Of a stretch of DNA of 64,000 bases, positions 53,342 through 61,691 are shown one piece after another. The DNA is taken from contig JACKQE010000008.1 in assembly GCA_024233005.1 (NCBI GenBank), positions 1 to 64,000 of the forward strand, in the 5' to 3' direction. Numbering within the stretch: the first letter of the stretch is position 1; the number at the start of each line of letters is the position of its first letter. A model generated the notes under the pieces. It was not told the origin of the DNA. It saw nothing but the letters and a program-made list of their open reading frames with translations, and made no database searches. This DNA comes from Akkermansiaceae bacterium (GTDB lineage Bacteria > Verrucomicrobiota > Verrucomicrobiia > Verrucomicrobiales > DEV007). Both the position numbers and the translations under genes were made by a program.

Positions 53342-55126
53342 ATGTCCGTCCCTGAACCTACCAGCAAGAAACTTTGGGACCGTTCGGCTTGGACGGATGC
53401 CCGCTTTTTCCTCCAATACCTGCGGCCCCAGGCCAACGTGTTTGTCCCTGCTCTGCTGGCTCTCGCGTTGACCGGGGGGATCACGCTGGCTTTTTTCAAT
53501 CTCTTGGGAAAACTCGTCGGCACGGCCCTCGGAGGAAACGCCAGCGGTGGCGACCTCATGGCCGAAGCCAACCACACCGCCGTGGTTCTCGTCTCCCTGG
53601 TGGCAGCTCAGGCATTCATCGCCTTCTGGCGCATCCTGCTTTTCGCCAAGGCTTCTGAACGGGCCCTGGCATCGGTCCGGCGAGACACCTTCAGCCGCAT
53701 CATCCGTCTGCCGATGAGCACCCTCAACGTGAGGCGGGTTGGTGAACTGGCCTCCCGCATTGCCAACGACGTCGAAGCGATGCGGGAGACTCTCGTATCG
53801 ACCATACCGATGCTGATCCGGCATTCGGTCATGCTGGCGGGTGGCCTGGTATTCATCTTCCTCAAGTCGGTCAAACTCTCACTGTTCATGATCAGCACCA
53901 TTCCGGTGGTTTTGGTCCTCATCGCGGTCTTCGGGGCCCGCATTCGTCGACTGACCCGCAAGGCTCAGGACGAATTGGCGCGGTCACAGGTCGTCGTCGA
54001 TGAAAGTCTCCAGAGCATCGTCAGTGTGAAGGCTTTCCGTAACGAGACCCACGAGATCGCCCGCTACAGCCATCAATTGGGGGAGTTCCTCACCACCGCG
54101 ATCCGGGCCGCTCTGCCCCGGGCGTCCTTCATTGCGTTCATCATCTTTTGCTTCTCGGTCGCCCTGACTCTGGTGATCTGGTTCGCGATCCGCATGGTCA
54201 GCCGGGGCGAGATCGATTCCGCCCAACTCGCCCAGTTCGGAGCTTTCAGCGGACTGGTGGCAGCCTCCTTCGCCCAATTTCCGGAATTGATGAGCCAGCT
54301 GCAGCGCGCCCTCGGCGCCACGGAGCGGGTCCGTGAAATCCTGCGGGAGGAAATCGAGCCTGAGGACGCCGATGCCCCGAGGATTCGATTCCAGGGAACG
54401 ATTGAAATGCGCGATGTTGAGTTCGCTTATCCGACCAGGCCGGACGCGACAGTGCTGCGGGCTTTCAATCTCAAGGCGGAGGCCGGTCAGCGCATTGCTC
54501 TGGTGGGGCCCAGCGGTTCGGGTAAATCCACCACGATCTCCCTTCTTTACCGGTTTTATGAACCCCTCAAAGGAGCGATCCTAATCGATGACCATCCTAT
54601 CCGGGACCTGTCGCTCACCACGTTGCGATTGAATCTGGCCCTGGTGCCTCAGGAAGTGCTTCTTTTCGGGGGCACCATCGCGGAAAACATCGCCTACGGC
54701 AAACCGGGAGCCGACCGAGCGGAGATTGAAGAGGCGGCCCGGCTGGCCAACGCCAGCCAGTTCATCGAGTCCTTGCCGGAGGGATACGAAACGCTGGTCG
54801 GTGAGCGCGGCGCCCAGCTGTCCGGTGGCCAGCGCCAGCGCATTGCCATCGCCCGGGCCATTCTCGCGGATCCCGCCATTCTGATCCTCGACGAGGCCAC
54901 CAGCAGTCTGGACGCGGAGAGCGAACGTCTCGTGCAGGAAGCGCTCGATCAATTGATGGAAAACCGGACTTCCATCATCATCGCCCATCGGCTTTCCACG
55001 GTGCGTCGCTGCGACCAGATTCTCGTCATGTCCGGTGGCACCATTGTGGAGCGGGGGACTCATGACGAATTGGTCCGTCACGAACAGAGTCTCTACGCGA
55101 CTCTGGCGAAGCTGCAGTTGGAGTGA
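53342..55126 (+). CDS. ABC exporter half-transporter (MsbA/lipid-A-exporter type)
   Basis: This 594-residue membrane-spanning half-transporter works as a homodimer. The TM domain (about residues 20-320) has six predicted spans, including FVPALLALALTGGITLAFF, LFMISTIPVVLVLIAVFGA and FIAFIIFCFSVALTLVIWF. The ATPase domain has Walker A GPSGSGKST (~390), Q-loop LVPQEVLLFG, signature LSGGQRQR (~493), Walker B ILILDEATSSLD (~515) and H-loop IIAHRLSTV (~548). ATG 53342 was chosen over the frame from 53294. Family members export lipid A, other lipids or peptides. The transported substrate cannot be read from its neighbours. Confidence 0.92.
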   Translation: MSVPEPTSKKLWDRSAWTDARFFLQYLRPQANVFVPALLALALTGGITLAFFNLLGKLVGTALGGNASGGDLMAEANHTAVVLVSLVAAQAFIAFWRILLFAKASERALASVRRDTFSRIIRLPMSTLNVRRVGELASRIANDVEAMRETLVSTIPMLIRHSVMLAGGLVFIFLKSVKLSLFMISTIPVVLVLIAVFGARIRRLTRKAQDELARSQVVVDESLQSIVSVKAFRNETHEIARYSHQLGEFLTTAIRAALPRASFIAFIIFCFSVALTLVIWFAIRMVSRGEIDSAQLAQFGAFSGLVAASFAQFPELMSQLQRALGATERVREILREEIEPEDADAPRIRFQGTIEMRDVEFAYPTRPDATVLRAFNLKAEAGQRIALVGPSGSGKSTTISLLYRFYEPLKGAILIDDHPIRDLSLTTLRLNLALVPQEVLLFGGTIAENIAYGKPGADRAEIEEAARLANASQFIESLPEGYETLVGERGAQLSGGQRQRIAIARAILADPAILILDEATSSLDAESERLVQEALDQLMENRTSIIIAHRLSTVRRCDQILVMSGGTIVERGTHDELVRHEQSLYATLAKLQLE

Positions 55127-55163
55127 TTTTCGGCGGACGGCTCCCAGACGGGGCAGACCCGGT

Positions 55164-57404
55164 CTAGGGTTTGGCAAGCGGCCGGATCGGGCGGACTGTT
55201 GCGCTGGGCTCGAGATGCGGATCGGCGAACTCCAGCGCTTCGTCGACCAACTTCGTGCGGTTGCGTTCCAGATCATTCGTTCCGATCGGTGACTGGCTCG
55301 TGGGGACGATGTGCGGCTGGAGGAAGATGAGCAATTCCTCGCGGGAGGTGGTGCGGTCGGTGCTGCCGAGAACGCGGCCGATGATGGGAATGCGCCGGAT
55401 CACGGGCAGTCCGGTGCGCGTTTTTTCCTGGCGTTCCGTGATCAGTCCTCCAAGAACAATGGTGTCCCCGTTGCGGACGGTGATCTTGGTTTTGAATTCC
55501 TGAGTGTTCAGGATGGGGATTTCATTGTCCCCAATCATCTGGGTGCCGACGACGTTGTCGTTCACCTGGGCGATGTCGAGAGTGACTTCGTTTTCCGAAT
55601 TGATGAGCGGAATGACCTCAAGTTTTAGCACCACATCCCGGTATTCGATGTTCGACGCAATGGAGCCCGGGTACTGGTTGCCAAAGGCCCCGTTGCTCCC
55701 CGCCGACGTGAGGGTGGAGACCGGCACCGCGATGCGTTGACCGCTGGAAATCATGGCTTTGGCATTGTTCTGAGCATAGATGCTGGGCCGGGAGAGAATG
55801 CGGAAGCGCGACTCCTGGGCATAAAGGCGGAGGAAGGCGTTGAGGGAACCAGTGCTGCCCCAGGACATGCGCCCATAGAGGTTCAAACCGGCGGCGGCAG
55901 GGAAGGCGGCCGTCTCCGCGAGGCTGGTCACATTGGTGGAGGCTGCCACTCCGTTGAGGAAGGCGCCGGCGGCCTGAACTGGGTTGGTGCCATTGGTTTG
56001 GAATTCCTGCAGCGTTTGGAGCGCGCTCAGGCCATAGCGGAATTCGTCGCCCAAGGTGAGCTGGCCGATAATGGTGGAGAGGTAGACCTGATGCTGCGGT
56101 TGGTCGATTTCCCCAATTAGTTTCTCGACGATTTCGAGATGCTCCGGAGAGCCCGACACAATCAGACTGTTCGCATTGGGGTCGGCGATCAGCAGGGTGT
56201 TGCCGACGACGAAGGACCGGGGGGCGCCATTTTCACGCGGCTCACCCAGCCGGTCCGCCGTCCGTGAGGTTCCGCCACTGCCATTGGATCCCCCGGCGCC
56301 GAAGGAAGTGTCTCCTGCCGTCTGGGGGCTCGGCGGATGGTTCAGCGTGCCGGAGGTCGTCCCGATCCCGCCATCCTGAAGCCCTTCCTGCCGTTCCGAT
56401 TCGATGTCGGTGCTCATCGCCAGCGCATTATAGAATGTCTGGAGATAATCCACGACCGAGACGTGCTCGAGCCGGCGCTTTAGGAAATTGATGCCGTCGC
56501 TCGGCTTGTCGAAGGTTTCGATGAGCCCCTGGATGTAAGTCATCTCGGAGGGACGGGCGATGACGAGCAGACTGTTGGTGCGGCGGTAGGGAACGACGAG
56601 GACATTTCCGGTGCCGGCGCTCCCAGCCACGCCAGCTCCCGCGGTGCTGCCGGGAGCCGCGACGACGGTGCCCGAAACCGAGGTGCCACCTGTGGTGATG
56701 CCGTTGCGCGTTTCGAGGACCGCATTGATGATCTCGGCGATGTTGGTGGCGTCGGCCCGCTTGAGTTGGATGAACTGGTTGGTCACCTTCGCGGGAGGGG
56801 CATCCAGGTGGTCTTTCAATTTGATCAGGGAGCGGATCACCGAGGTGTTTTCGGTGATGATGATACTGCCTGAGTTGACCATCGGGGTGATGTTGCCGTA
56901 GGGATTGAGGGTGACGACCTGGGCGAAGGCCTGCACCGCCTGCTCGGGGGAGAGGTGGTCCAACTGCATGATGTAGTTGACGATAGAGTCACTCTCGGGA
57001 AGATCCGCCGCGGAAGTGATGACGGGCAGTCCCATGCCGCGGACGTTTTTGCCTCCGGCATAATTGATCAGCTTCAGAGTGGTCTCGTCCATCGGCACGA
57101 AGGCATAACCATTGAGGAGGAGGACACTTTCGATGAACGCGGCGGCCTGGGCCTTGGTCAGCAGCTGGTCGGAGACGACCGAAAGGTTCGATCCCGCGAG
57201 ATTGGCATCGCGGACGATTTTTTTTCCAGTCAGGGTCTCGTAAAAGGGGAGTAGCGTCCCCACCGGAGCATCCGGGAACTCCAGCCGGACGGAGGCCCCT
57301 CCGCCAGAAGGCTGCGACTGGGCTGGGGCGGCTGGAGTGAGGGTGCAGGCCACGCAGGCACTCAGCAGAACGCTCTTCCATCGGAAGGGAAGCAAGCTTT
57401 TCAT
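55164..57404 (-). CDS. Type II secretion-type outer-membrane secretin (GspD/PilQ family)
   Basis: This 746-residue secretin has signal peptide MKSLLPFRWKSVLLSACVAC (start 57404). N-terminal N0/N1-like domains (VRLEFPDAPVGTLLPFYETL, TLKLINYAGGK) and further N domains (IMQLDHLSPEQAVQAFAQV, FIQLKRADATNIAEIINAVL, IANPSEMTYIQ-like VIARPSEMTYIQGLIETFD) precede a Gly/Ser-rich linker. The C-terminal secretin barrel follows: FRILSRPSIYAQNNAKAMIS, EYRDVVLKLEVIPLINSENE, FKTKITVRNGDTIVLGGLIT and TGLPVIRRIPIIGRVLGS, ending EELLIFLQPHIV. It forms an outer-membrane pore for type II secretion or type IV pili. No other secretion genes lie in the window, and it is divergent from the GTPase cassette. Confidence 0.9.
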   Translation of the reverse strand: MKSLLPFRWKSVLLSACVACTLTPAAPAQSQPSGGGASVRLEFPDAPVGTLLPFYETLTGKKIVRDANLAGSNLSVVSDQLLTKAQAAAFIESVLLLNGYAFVPMDETTLKLINYAGGKNVRGMGLPVITSAADLPESDSIVNYIMQLDHLSPEQAVQAFAQVVTLNPYGNITPMVNSGSIIITENTSVIRSLIKLKDHLDAPPAKVTNQFIQLKRADATNIAEIINAVLETRNGITTGGTSVSGTVVAAPGSTAGAGVAGSAGTGNVLVVPYRRTNSLLVIARPSEMTYIQGLIETFDKPSDGINFLKRRLEHVSVVDYLQTFYNALAMSTDIESERQEGLQDGGIGTTSGTLNHPPSPQTAGDTSFGAGGSNGSGGTSRTADRLGEPRENGAPRSFVVGNTLLIADPNANSLIVSGSPEHLEIVEKLIGEIDQPQHQVYLSTIIGQLTLGDEFRYGLSALQTLQEFQTNGTNPVQAAGAFLNGVAASTNVTSLAETAAFPAAAGLNLYGRMSWGSTGSLNAFLRLYAQESRFRILSRPSIYAQNNAKAMISSGQRIAVPVSTLTSAGSNGAFGNQYPGSIASNIEYRDVVLKLEVIPLINSENEVTLDIAQVNDNVVGTQMIGDNEIPILNTQEFKTKITVRNGDTIVLGGLITERQEKTRTGLPVIRRIPIIGRVLGSTDRTTSREELLIFLQPHIVPTSQSPIGTNDLERNRTKLVDEALEFADPHLEPSATVRPIRPLAKP

Positions 57405-57642
57405 GATGAGCTGGAGTGGCATGTCCGGAGGAGGCAGAAGTTCGAGAGTTTCTCGAATCCATTAAATCTACATCTGCTATAATTTCTGTAAACTAAATTA
57501 TTTTGATTAACTGCCGATTTCTGGGCGATCAGTCGGGATTGATTGGAATTCTCAATATTAACAATGGAATTTTGCGAAAATGGGGCTACAACTGATGATC
57601 AATTTCCATAGCGTTCCTTGACCTCCTCTGGTCAGCTTTGAT
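57405..57642. promoter_or_regulatory. AT-rich divergent promoter region
   Basis: This stretch between the secretin and the GTPase cassette is conspicuously AT-rich against the surrounding GC-rich DNA. For the plus strand, TTGACC near 57618 is followed 18 bp later by TATGGT, just before ATG 57643. For the minus strand, TTTACA and TAGATT 16 bp apart lie about 60 bp before ATG 57404. The boxes are approximate guesses; the base composition is clear. Confidence 0.4.
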
Positions 57643-58059
57643 ATGGTGATGGAGATCCCCACAGATGCCCCCCCGTGCGGCACAGCCCCCCTAAAAGAAA
57701 TGGCCAGCAACAGAACTCAGGAGCCTAAAGCTGCGGTCGAGCGCAGTGTGAACGGAAATGGCAGCGCCCTCGGTCCCGAATCGTTGGGATCCGCTTTGGA
57801 CAAGGTGGGGGCGATCCGCGATATCCTGTTCGGAGAGCAGATGTCGCACTACGAGGTCCGCTTTGCGGAATTGGAGCGCAAATTGACGGCAGATTTTGAG
57901 CTGTTGAGCCAAAAAATGGAGCAAGCCATCGAGGATCTCCGGTCCGCCACCCGGGATCGCGCCGCCGAGGTCGAGAGTTCCAGTGTTCCCCGGTTGGAAT
58001 TGGCCGGCGAGTTGGAGAAACTGGCCGGACTGCTGCGGGGATCACCGATCGGTCGTTGA
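57643..58059 (+). CDS. Small coiled-coil protein of the GTPase/OmpA cassette
   Basis: This 138-residue soluble protein has no signal peptide. Residues about 50-110 form a strongly heptad-like coiled coil: VGAIRDILFGEQMSHYEVRF, AELERKLTADFELLSQKMEQ and AIEDLRSATRDRAAEVES. The IRDILFGEQMxxYExRFxxLE block matches, from memory, a small protein found beside Rab-like GTPases and OmpA-domain proteins in cyanobacteria and some proteobacteria. The gene is 55 bp upstream of the OmpA-like gene and probably opens the operon. Its likely role is as a scaffold or effector of the small GTPase; this is inference from the conserved neighbourhood. Confidence 0.78.
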   Translation: MVMEIPTDAPPCGTAPLKEMASNRTQEPKAAVERSVNGNGSALGPESLGSALDKVGAIRDILFGEQMSHYEVRFAELERKLTADFELLSQKMEQAIEDLRSATRDRAAEVESSSVPRLELAGELEKLAGLLRGSPIGR

Positions 58060-58114
58060 CCCTGCTGCAACCGGCCGGGTCGTTGGGATTGACCGGAGGC
58101 GAGTCTGATTGACC

Positions 58115-60061
58115 ATGGTGAGTGCCGAATCCCAGTCCGCAGGCAATCTGGAGTTGCTCAAACAGCTCATGCTCGGCGACGAGCAGCGGGCCATCCGACT
58201 GCTCCAAGAGCGTATCGAGGGGCTTGAGGCGGACTCGGCGGCCCGTTTGGCCCGGGATCTCTGTGAGGCCTTGCGCCTGCGGCGGGCGGCGGGAGAAAGC
58301 GGATTCGAGGAACTGGTGGCCGCGCTGCAACCGGGCACCGAAGCGGCCATTCACCGCAGTGTCAGTGAGGACAAGTCCCGTCTCTCCAAGGCACTGTATC
58401 CCATCATGGGGCCGGCCATCCGGAGCTACGTCACCGGGCTGTTCCGCGACCTCGCGGCGGATCTGAATGAGACGATCCGGAACACCACCTCTTTGGAGCG
58501 GCTGCGCTGGCGCGTTCAGGCGAAGCTCACCGGCAAACCTTTCTCAGAGTATCTCCTGCTCAAAACCCGGGCCTACGAGATTGAGGAAATCTACTGGATG
58601 GAGCGTGATTCCGGGCTCCTCCTGGGACACGTGGAGCGTCCCCGGGGTGGCCAGACGTCCGAGACCGCCATCGACGACTCGGACCTGATCTCGGGCATGT
58701 TTTCCGCCATCCGCAGTTTCGTCCGCGACTCGTTCGGACGCCACGGGGATTCTGCCGGAGGGGGCGGGGAATTGCGGGAGTTTTCCTTTGGTGACCGGGA
58801 AGTGCTGATCGAGGACGGTCCCGGAACGGTCTTGGCGGCCGTGTCCCGCGGGGTGCCTCCCAACCAGGTCCGGGAGTTACTGAAGGACATCCTGGAAGAA
58901 CTCCACTCCCGCCATCAGAAAGCCCTGGCCCATTTTGACGGCGATCCGGAGACGCTCCTTCCCGCTCGTCCGGTTCTGGAGAAAGCTCTCTTGGCCAATC
59001 ATCCTGGTCAGGCCCAGGGAGGAGGCATGTGGCGTGTCTGGCTGCTGCTCGGTTTGATCGGGGCCGGTCTCGTGGCCTGGGCCGTTTGGGCGCAGTGGGA
59101 ATCTTCGAAGTGGAATCAATTTGTCCGGGCTCTCGAGGCTGAACCAGGCATTGAGGTGCTCGAAGCGCGGCAGGGGGGCTGGTTCCACGGGGCAAAAGTG
59201 ATTGGACTGCGGGATCCGCTGGCGATCGATCCGGCCCAATTCGCCCGCGAGCATGGTCAGAATGAGGTCCTCTTGCAGTTGACTCCTTATCACTCACTGG
59301 AGGACCGGTTTGTCGCCCTGCGAGGAGCCGACCAGGAAAGGCAATGGGAGCAGCGCCGGGAGGCTCTGCTTGCCACCATTTCCCAGGATCTGGGGCAGGT
59401 CCGCGAGGGAACCATCACCACGTTAACGAACCGGGTGTCTGATTTTCAGGCCGGACAGGAACGTCTCCTGGCTGAAATGAAAGAACAGCAGCGCGCCGAG
59501 TTACGCAGCTTGGCGGTGGAATTGGTCAGGAGCCGGTTCGGGCATCTCCCCAACCTGGTGTTGGAGTTTCTTCCCCAAGGAGGAATGAAGCTTACCGGAG
59601 AGGCTTATGAGCCGGAGTTCAGTGACGTGGTGGCTCAGTTGCAGGCGTTGCCTTCGCTGGGACCACTGGACAGTAGTGGTTTTGTGAATGCCACGACGGT
59701 CCTGTTGGCGGATCTCCGGGCCAGGAGTGGGCCGCGCCAAGTGGCCTTCATGGACGGCCAAACCTCGATCACGGAAGAAGCCGTCCAACGGATGTCGGAG
59801 TTTTCAAGTTTCGCCCGGACCTATCAGGCAGATGCCGACAAGGTGGGCCGGCGGGTTCGGTTCATCATTCATTCCTACCCTTTGATTGGTAAAAACCGGG
59901 AGGCCAATCGAATCGTGGAACAACAAAGGGCCATTCTGGTCCGGGAGAGGTTGACCGCTCTCGGTCTCGACGGCGGACTTATCGGGATCCATCCGGAAGA
60001 GGATTTGACCAAAGCGGGGAGCGGCGTCACCGTGATGCCCGAGTTGGTGCCAGCCCCATGA
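58115..60061 (+). CDS. GTPase-associated membrane protein with OmpA-like C-terminus
   Basis: This 648-residue protein (TTG 58109 is an alternative start) has a cytoplasmic N-terminal domain with the conserved block ALYPIMGPAIRSYVTGLFRD. It continues LRWRVQAKLTGKPFSEYLLL and GLLLGHVERPRGG, then SDLISGMFSAIRSFVRDSFG. One membrane span (MWRVWLLLGLIGAGLVAWAV, ~303) separates it from a BON-like region (LEAEPGIEVLEARQGGWFHG, IGLRDPLAIDPAQF), a coiled coil and a C-terminal OmpA-like domain (VAFMDGQTSITEEAVQRMSE, RIVEQQRAILVRERLTALGL). The peptidoglycan-binding Asp of the usual GxTD motif is replaced (IHSYPLIGK), while the LSxxRA-type Arg is kept. From memory the same architecture accompanies Rab-like GTPases elsewhere. 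It overlaps the GTPase gene by ATGA. I infer that it links the cell wall to the cytoplasmic GTPase. Confidence 0.83.
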   Translation: MVSAESQSAGNLELLKQLMLGDEQRAIRLLQERIEGLEADSAARLARDLCEALRLRRAAGESGFEELVAALQPGTEAAIHRSVSEDKSRLSKALYPIMGPAIRSYVTGLFRDLAADLNETIRNTTSLERLRWRVQAKLTGKPFSEYLLLKTRAYEIEEIYWMERDSGLLLGHVERPRGGQTSETAIDDSDLISGMFSAIRSFVRDSFGRHGDSAGGGGELREFSFGDREVLIEDGPGTVLAAVSRGVPPNQVRELLKDILEELHSRHQKALAHFDGDPETLLPARPVLEKALLANHPGQAQGGGMWRVWLLLGLIGAGLVAWAVWAQWESSKWNQFVRALEAEPGIEVLEARQGGWFHGAKVIGLRDPLAIDPAQFAREHGQNEVLLQLTPYHSLEDRFVALRGADQERQWEQRREALLATISQDLGQVREGTITTLTNRVSDFQAGQERLLAEMKEQQRAELRSLAVELVRSRFGHLPNLVLEFLPQGGMKLTGEAYEPEFSDVVAQLQALPSLGPLDSSGFVNATTVLLADLRARSGPRQVAFMDGQTSITEEAVQRMSEFSSFARTYQADADKVGRRVRFIIHSYPLIGKNREANRIVEQQRAILVRERLTALGLDGGLIGIHPEEDLTKAGSGVTVMPELVPAP

Positions 60062-60579
60062 GTCGTCTGAAAAAGAAAATTTGTTTGGTTGGCGCGTATG
60101 CCGTCGGCAAGACGAGCCTGATCCGCCAGTATGTCGAAGGCATTTTCTTGGACCACTATCTGACGACCATCGGGGTGAAGATCGACCAGAAAGTGCTCGA
60201 CACCGGGGATGGCCGGGAAATTCAACTGATGATCTGGGATCTTGAGGGACGGGATGAGTTCCACCGGGTGCGGCGGGAGTATTTGCGCGGAGCGGCGGGA
60301 TTCCTGGCAGTGGCAGACGGCACAAGACGCGAAACCTTGGCCCAGGTGGTTGAGGAAATCGAGGCCATCCGGTCGGAACATCCCGCGATGCCTTGCTTGT
60401 TGATGATCAACAAAGCCGATCTGGAATCATGCTGGGAGGTCGGTCCTGATGAGATCGCATCCCTTGAAGGGCGCTTTCCGGTTTTGAAAACCAGTGCCAG
60501 GCGGGCAATGGGGGTGGAAGAAGCCTTTCGCTCCCTCGCGCGGATGATTCTGGCTGGAACCGAACCTCGCCCGGCATGA
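60058..60579 (+). CDS. Ras/Rab-like small GTPase
   Basis: This 173-residue single-domain GTPase has all G motifs: G1 GAYAVGKTS (12-20), G2 Thr in LTTIGVKID (36-37), G3 WDLEGRDEF (60-68), G4 NKAD (118-121) and G5 TSAR (145-148). In G3 the Ras catalytic Gln61 position is Arg65, suggesting slow intrinsic hydrolysis or dependence on an activator. There is no lipid-modification site at the C-terminus (LAGTEPRPA), so membrane contact must come through a partner, probably the OmpA-like protein upstream. ATGA overlaps on both sides couple it to that gene and to the histidine kinase. Confidence 0.92.
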   Translation: MSRLKKKICLVGAYAVGKTSLIRQYVEGIFLDHYLTTIGVKIDQKVLDTGDGREIQLMIWDLEGRDEFHRVRREYLRGAAGFLAVADGTRRETLAQVVEEIEAIRSEHPAMPCLLMINKADLESCWEVGPDEIASLEGRFPVLKTSARRAMGVEEAFRSLARMILAGTEPRPA

Positions 60580-61691
60580 ACCACGAAGAGGGTCCTCCCT
60601 GGCTCCCGGCTGTCCTCGAAGGACTGGGCGTGGCCGTGCTGGAACGCCTTCCCGAACGGGGAGGGTACAGGTCTTTGGGAATCCTTCCGGATTGGTTCAC
60701 CGAGGAATTTGGCTCGGTGGGCGAGGGATTCCCGGGCGAGATCCCATTTCTGCAGGATTTCGTGGAGAATGCCGCGGAAGCGTGCTGGTTGTCCGGAACG
60801 AGATCCTGCCAATCGTCCGGTTTGTGGACGGAGCCGGGCGGAGGAGCGTATGAAGCGCGGGCAATCGCCGGGGATGGACGGGAACTTTTGACCATCGAGC
60901 GGTGTGGGGAGAGGTTGCTCCGAGAGCAGGGATACATCCAGCGTCTTCATGAGGACGCTTTGGAAAAACGGCGCTTGGCGAAAGAAGTCGAAAAAAAAGA
61001 GATCCTGCTGGACTGCATCGTGCATGATTTGAGCGGTCCGCTGGCCACGATCCTGATGAATCTTCAGCATGTCAGCCGCCAGATGGAGAGACAGGACTTG
61101 CGTGAGGGGTTGGAGAGGGCGATCGGGCAGGCGGAGCGCCAGCGGGCATTGATCCGCTGCATTGGGGAGGTTTTCGCCCTTGATCTGCCCGCGCCATTGC
61201 TCTCCAAGGCCCTCCGTGGTGACAATGATGGCGTTTCCCTCCAGTCGCTGGCTCGGCAGCTGGCCTCGGCTCACGAGGCAGGAGCCCGGGAGCGTGGAAT
61301 CCTGATCCGGGTGTCGGGAAGCGATGGGTGGGTGGCCGGCGAACCCGGACAGGCTGCCCGTATTTTGGAAAATCTGCTGGTCAACGCTCTGCGCTACAGC
61401 CCGGAAGGCGGAATCATCGAAATCGACGTCGAGGAGAGGGAAGACACCGTGGGACTGGAAGTCCGGGACGAAGGACCGGGTGTGCCGGTTGATTTGCGGG
61501 GAAAGCTTTTCCGGCCCTATGCCAAGTCAGGCAGCAATGGTGGGCAGGCCGGGCTCGGCCTCTACTTCTGCCACCTCGTGATCACACTTTGGGGTGGTTC
61601 CATTGCCTATGCTGACCGGCCCGGTGGAGGCGCTTGCTTCCGCATCAGTCTTCCCGGAACCCAGCCTTCAGCCAAGGAGGGTAGGCCATGA
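60576..61691 (+). CDS. Soluble sensor histidine kinase
   Basis: This 371-residue kinase has no membrane span or signal peptide. The N-terminal ~110 residues resemble a degenerate PAS-like sensor (EGLGVAVLERLPERGGYRSL, YEARAIAGDGRELLTIERCG). A coiled coil (GYIQRLHEDALEKRRLAKEV) leads to the phospho-acceptor His in LLDCIVHDLSGPLATILMNL (~150). The HATPase domain has N-box ARILENLLVNALRYSPEGG (~266), G1 VRDEGPGVPVDLR (~298) and G2 GQAGLGLYFCHLV (~327). It is coupled by ATGA to both the GTPase and the response regulator, so it presumably phosphorylates that regulator. Its input may be the nucleotide state of the GTPase (inference). Confidence 0.9.
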   Translation: MNHEEGPPWLPAVLEGLGVAVLERLPERGGYRSLGILPDWFTEEFGSVGEGFPGEIPFLQDFVENAAEACWLSGTRSCQSSGLWTEPGGGAYEARAIAGDGRELLTIERCGERLLREQGYIQRLHEDALEKRRLAKEVEKKEILLDCIVHDLSGPLATILMNLQHVSRQMERQDLREGLERAIGQAERQRALIRCIGEVFALDLPAPLLSKALRGDNDGVSLQSLARQLASAHEAGARERGILIRVSGSDGWVAGEPGQAARILENLLVNALRYSPEGGIIEIDVEEREDTVGLEVRDEGPGVPVDLRGKLFRPYAKSGSNGGQAGLGLYFCHLVITLWGGSIAYADRPGGGACFRISLPGTQPSAKEGRP

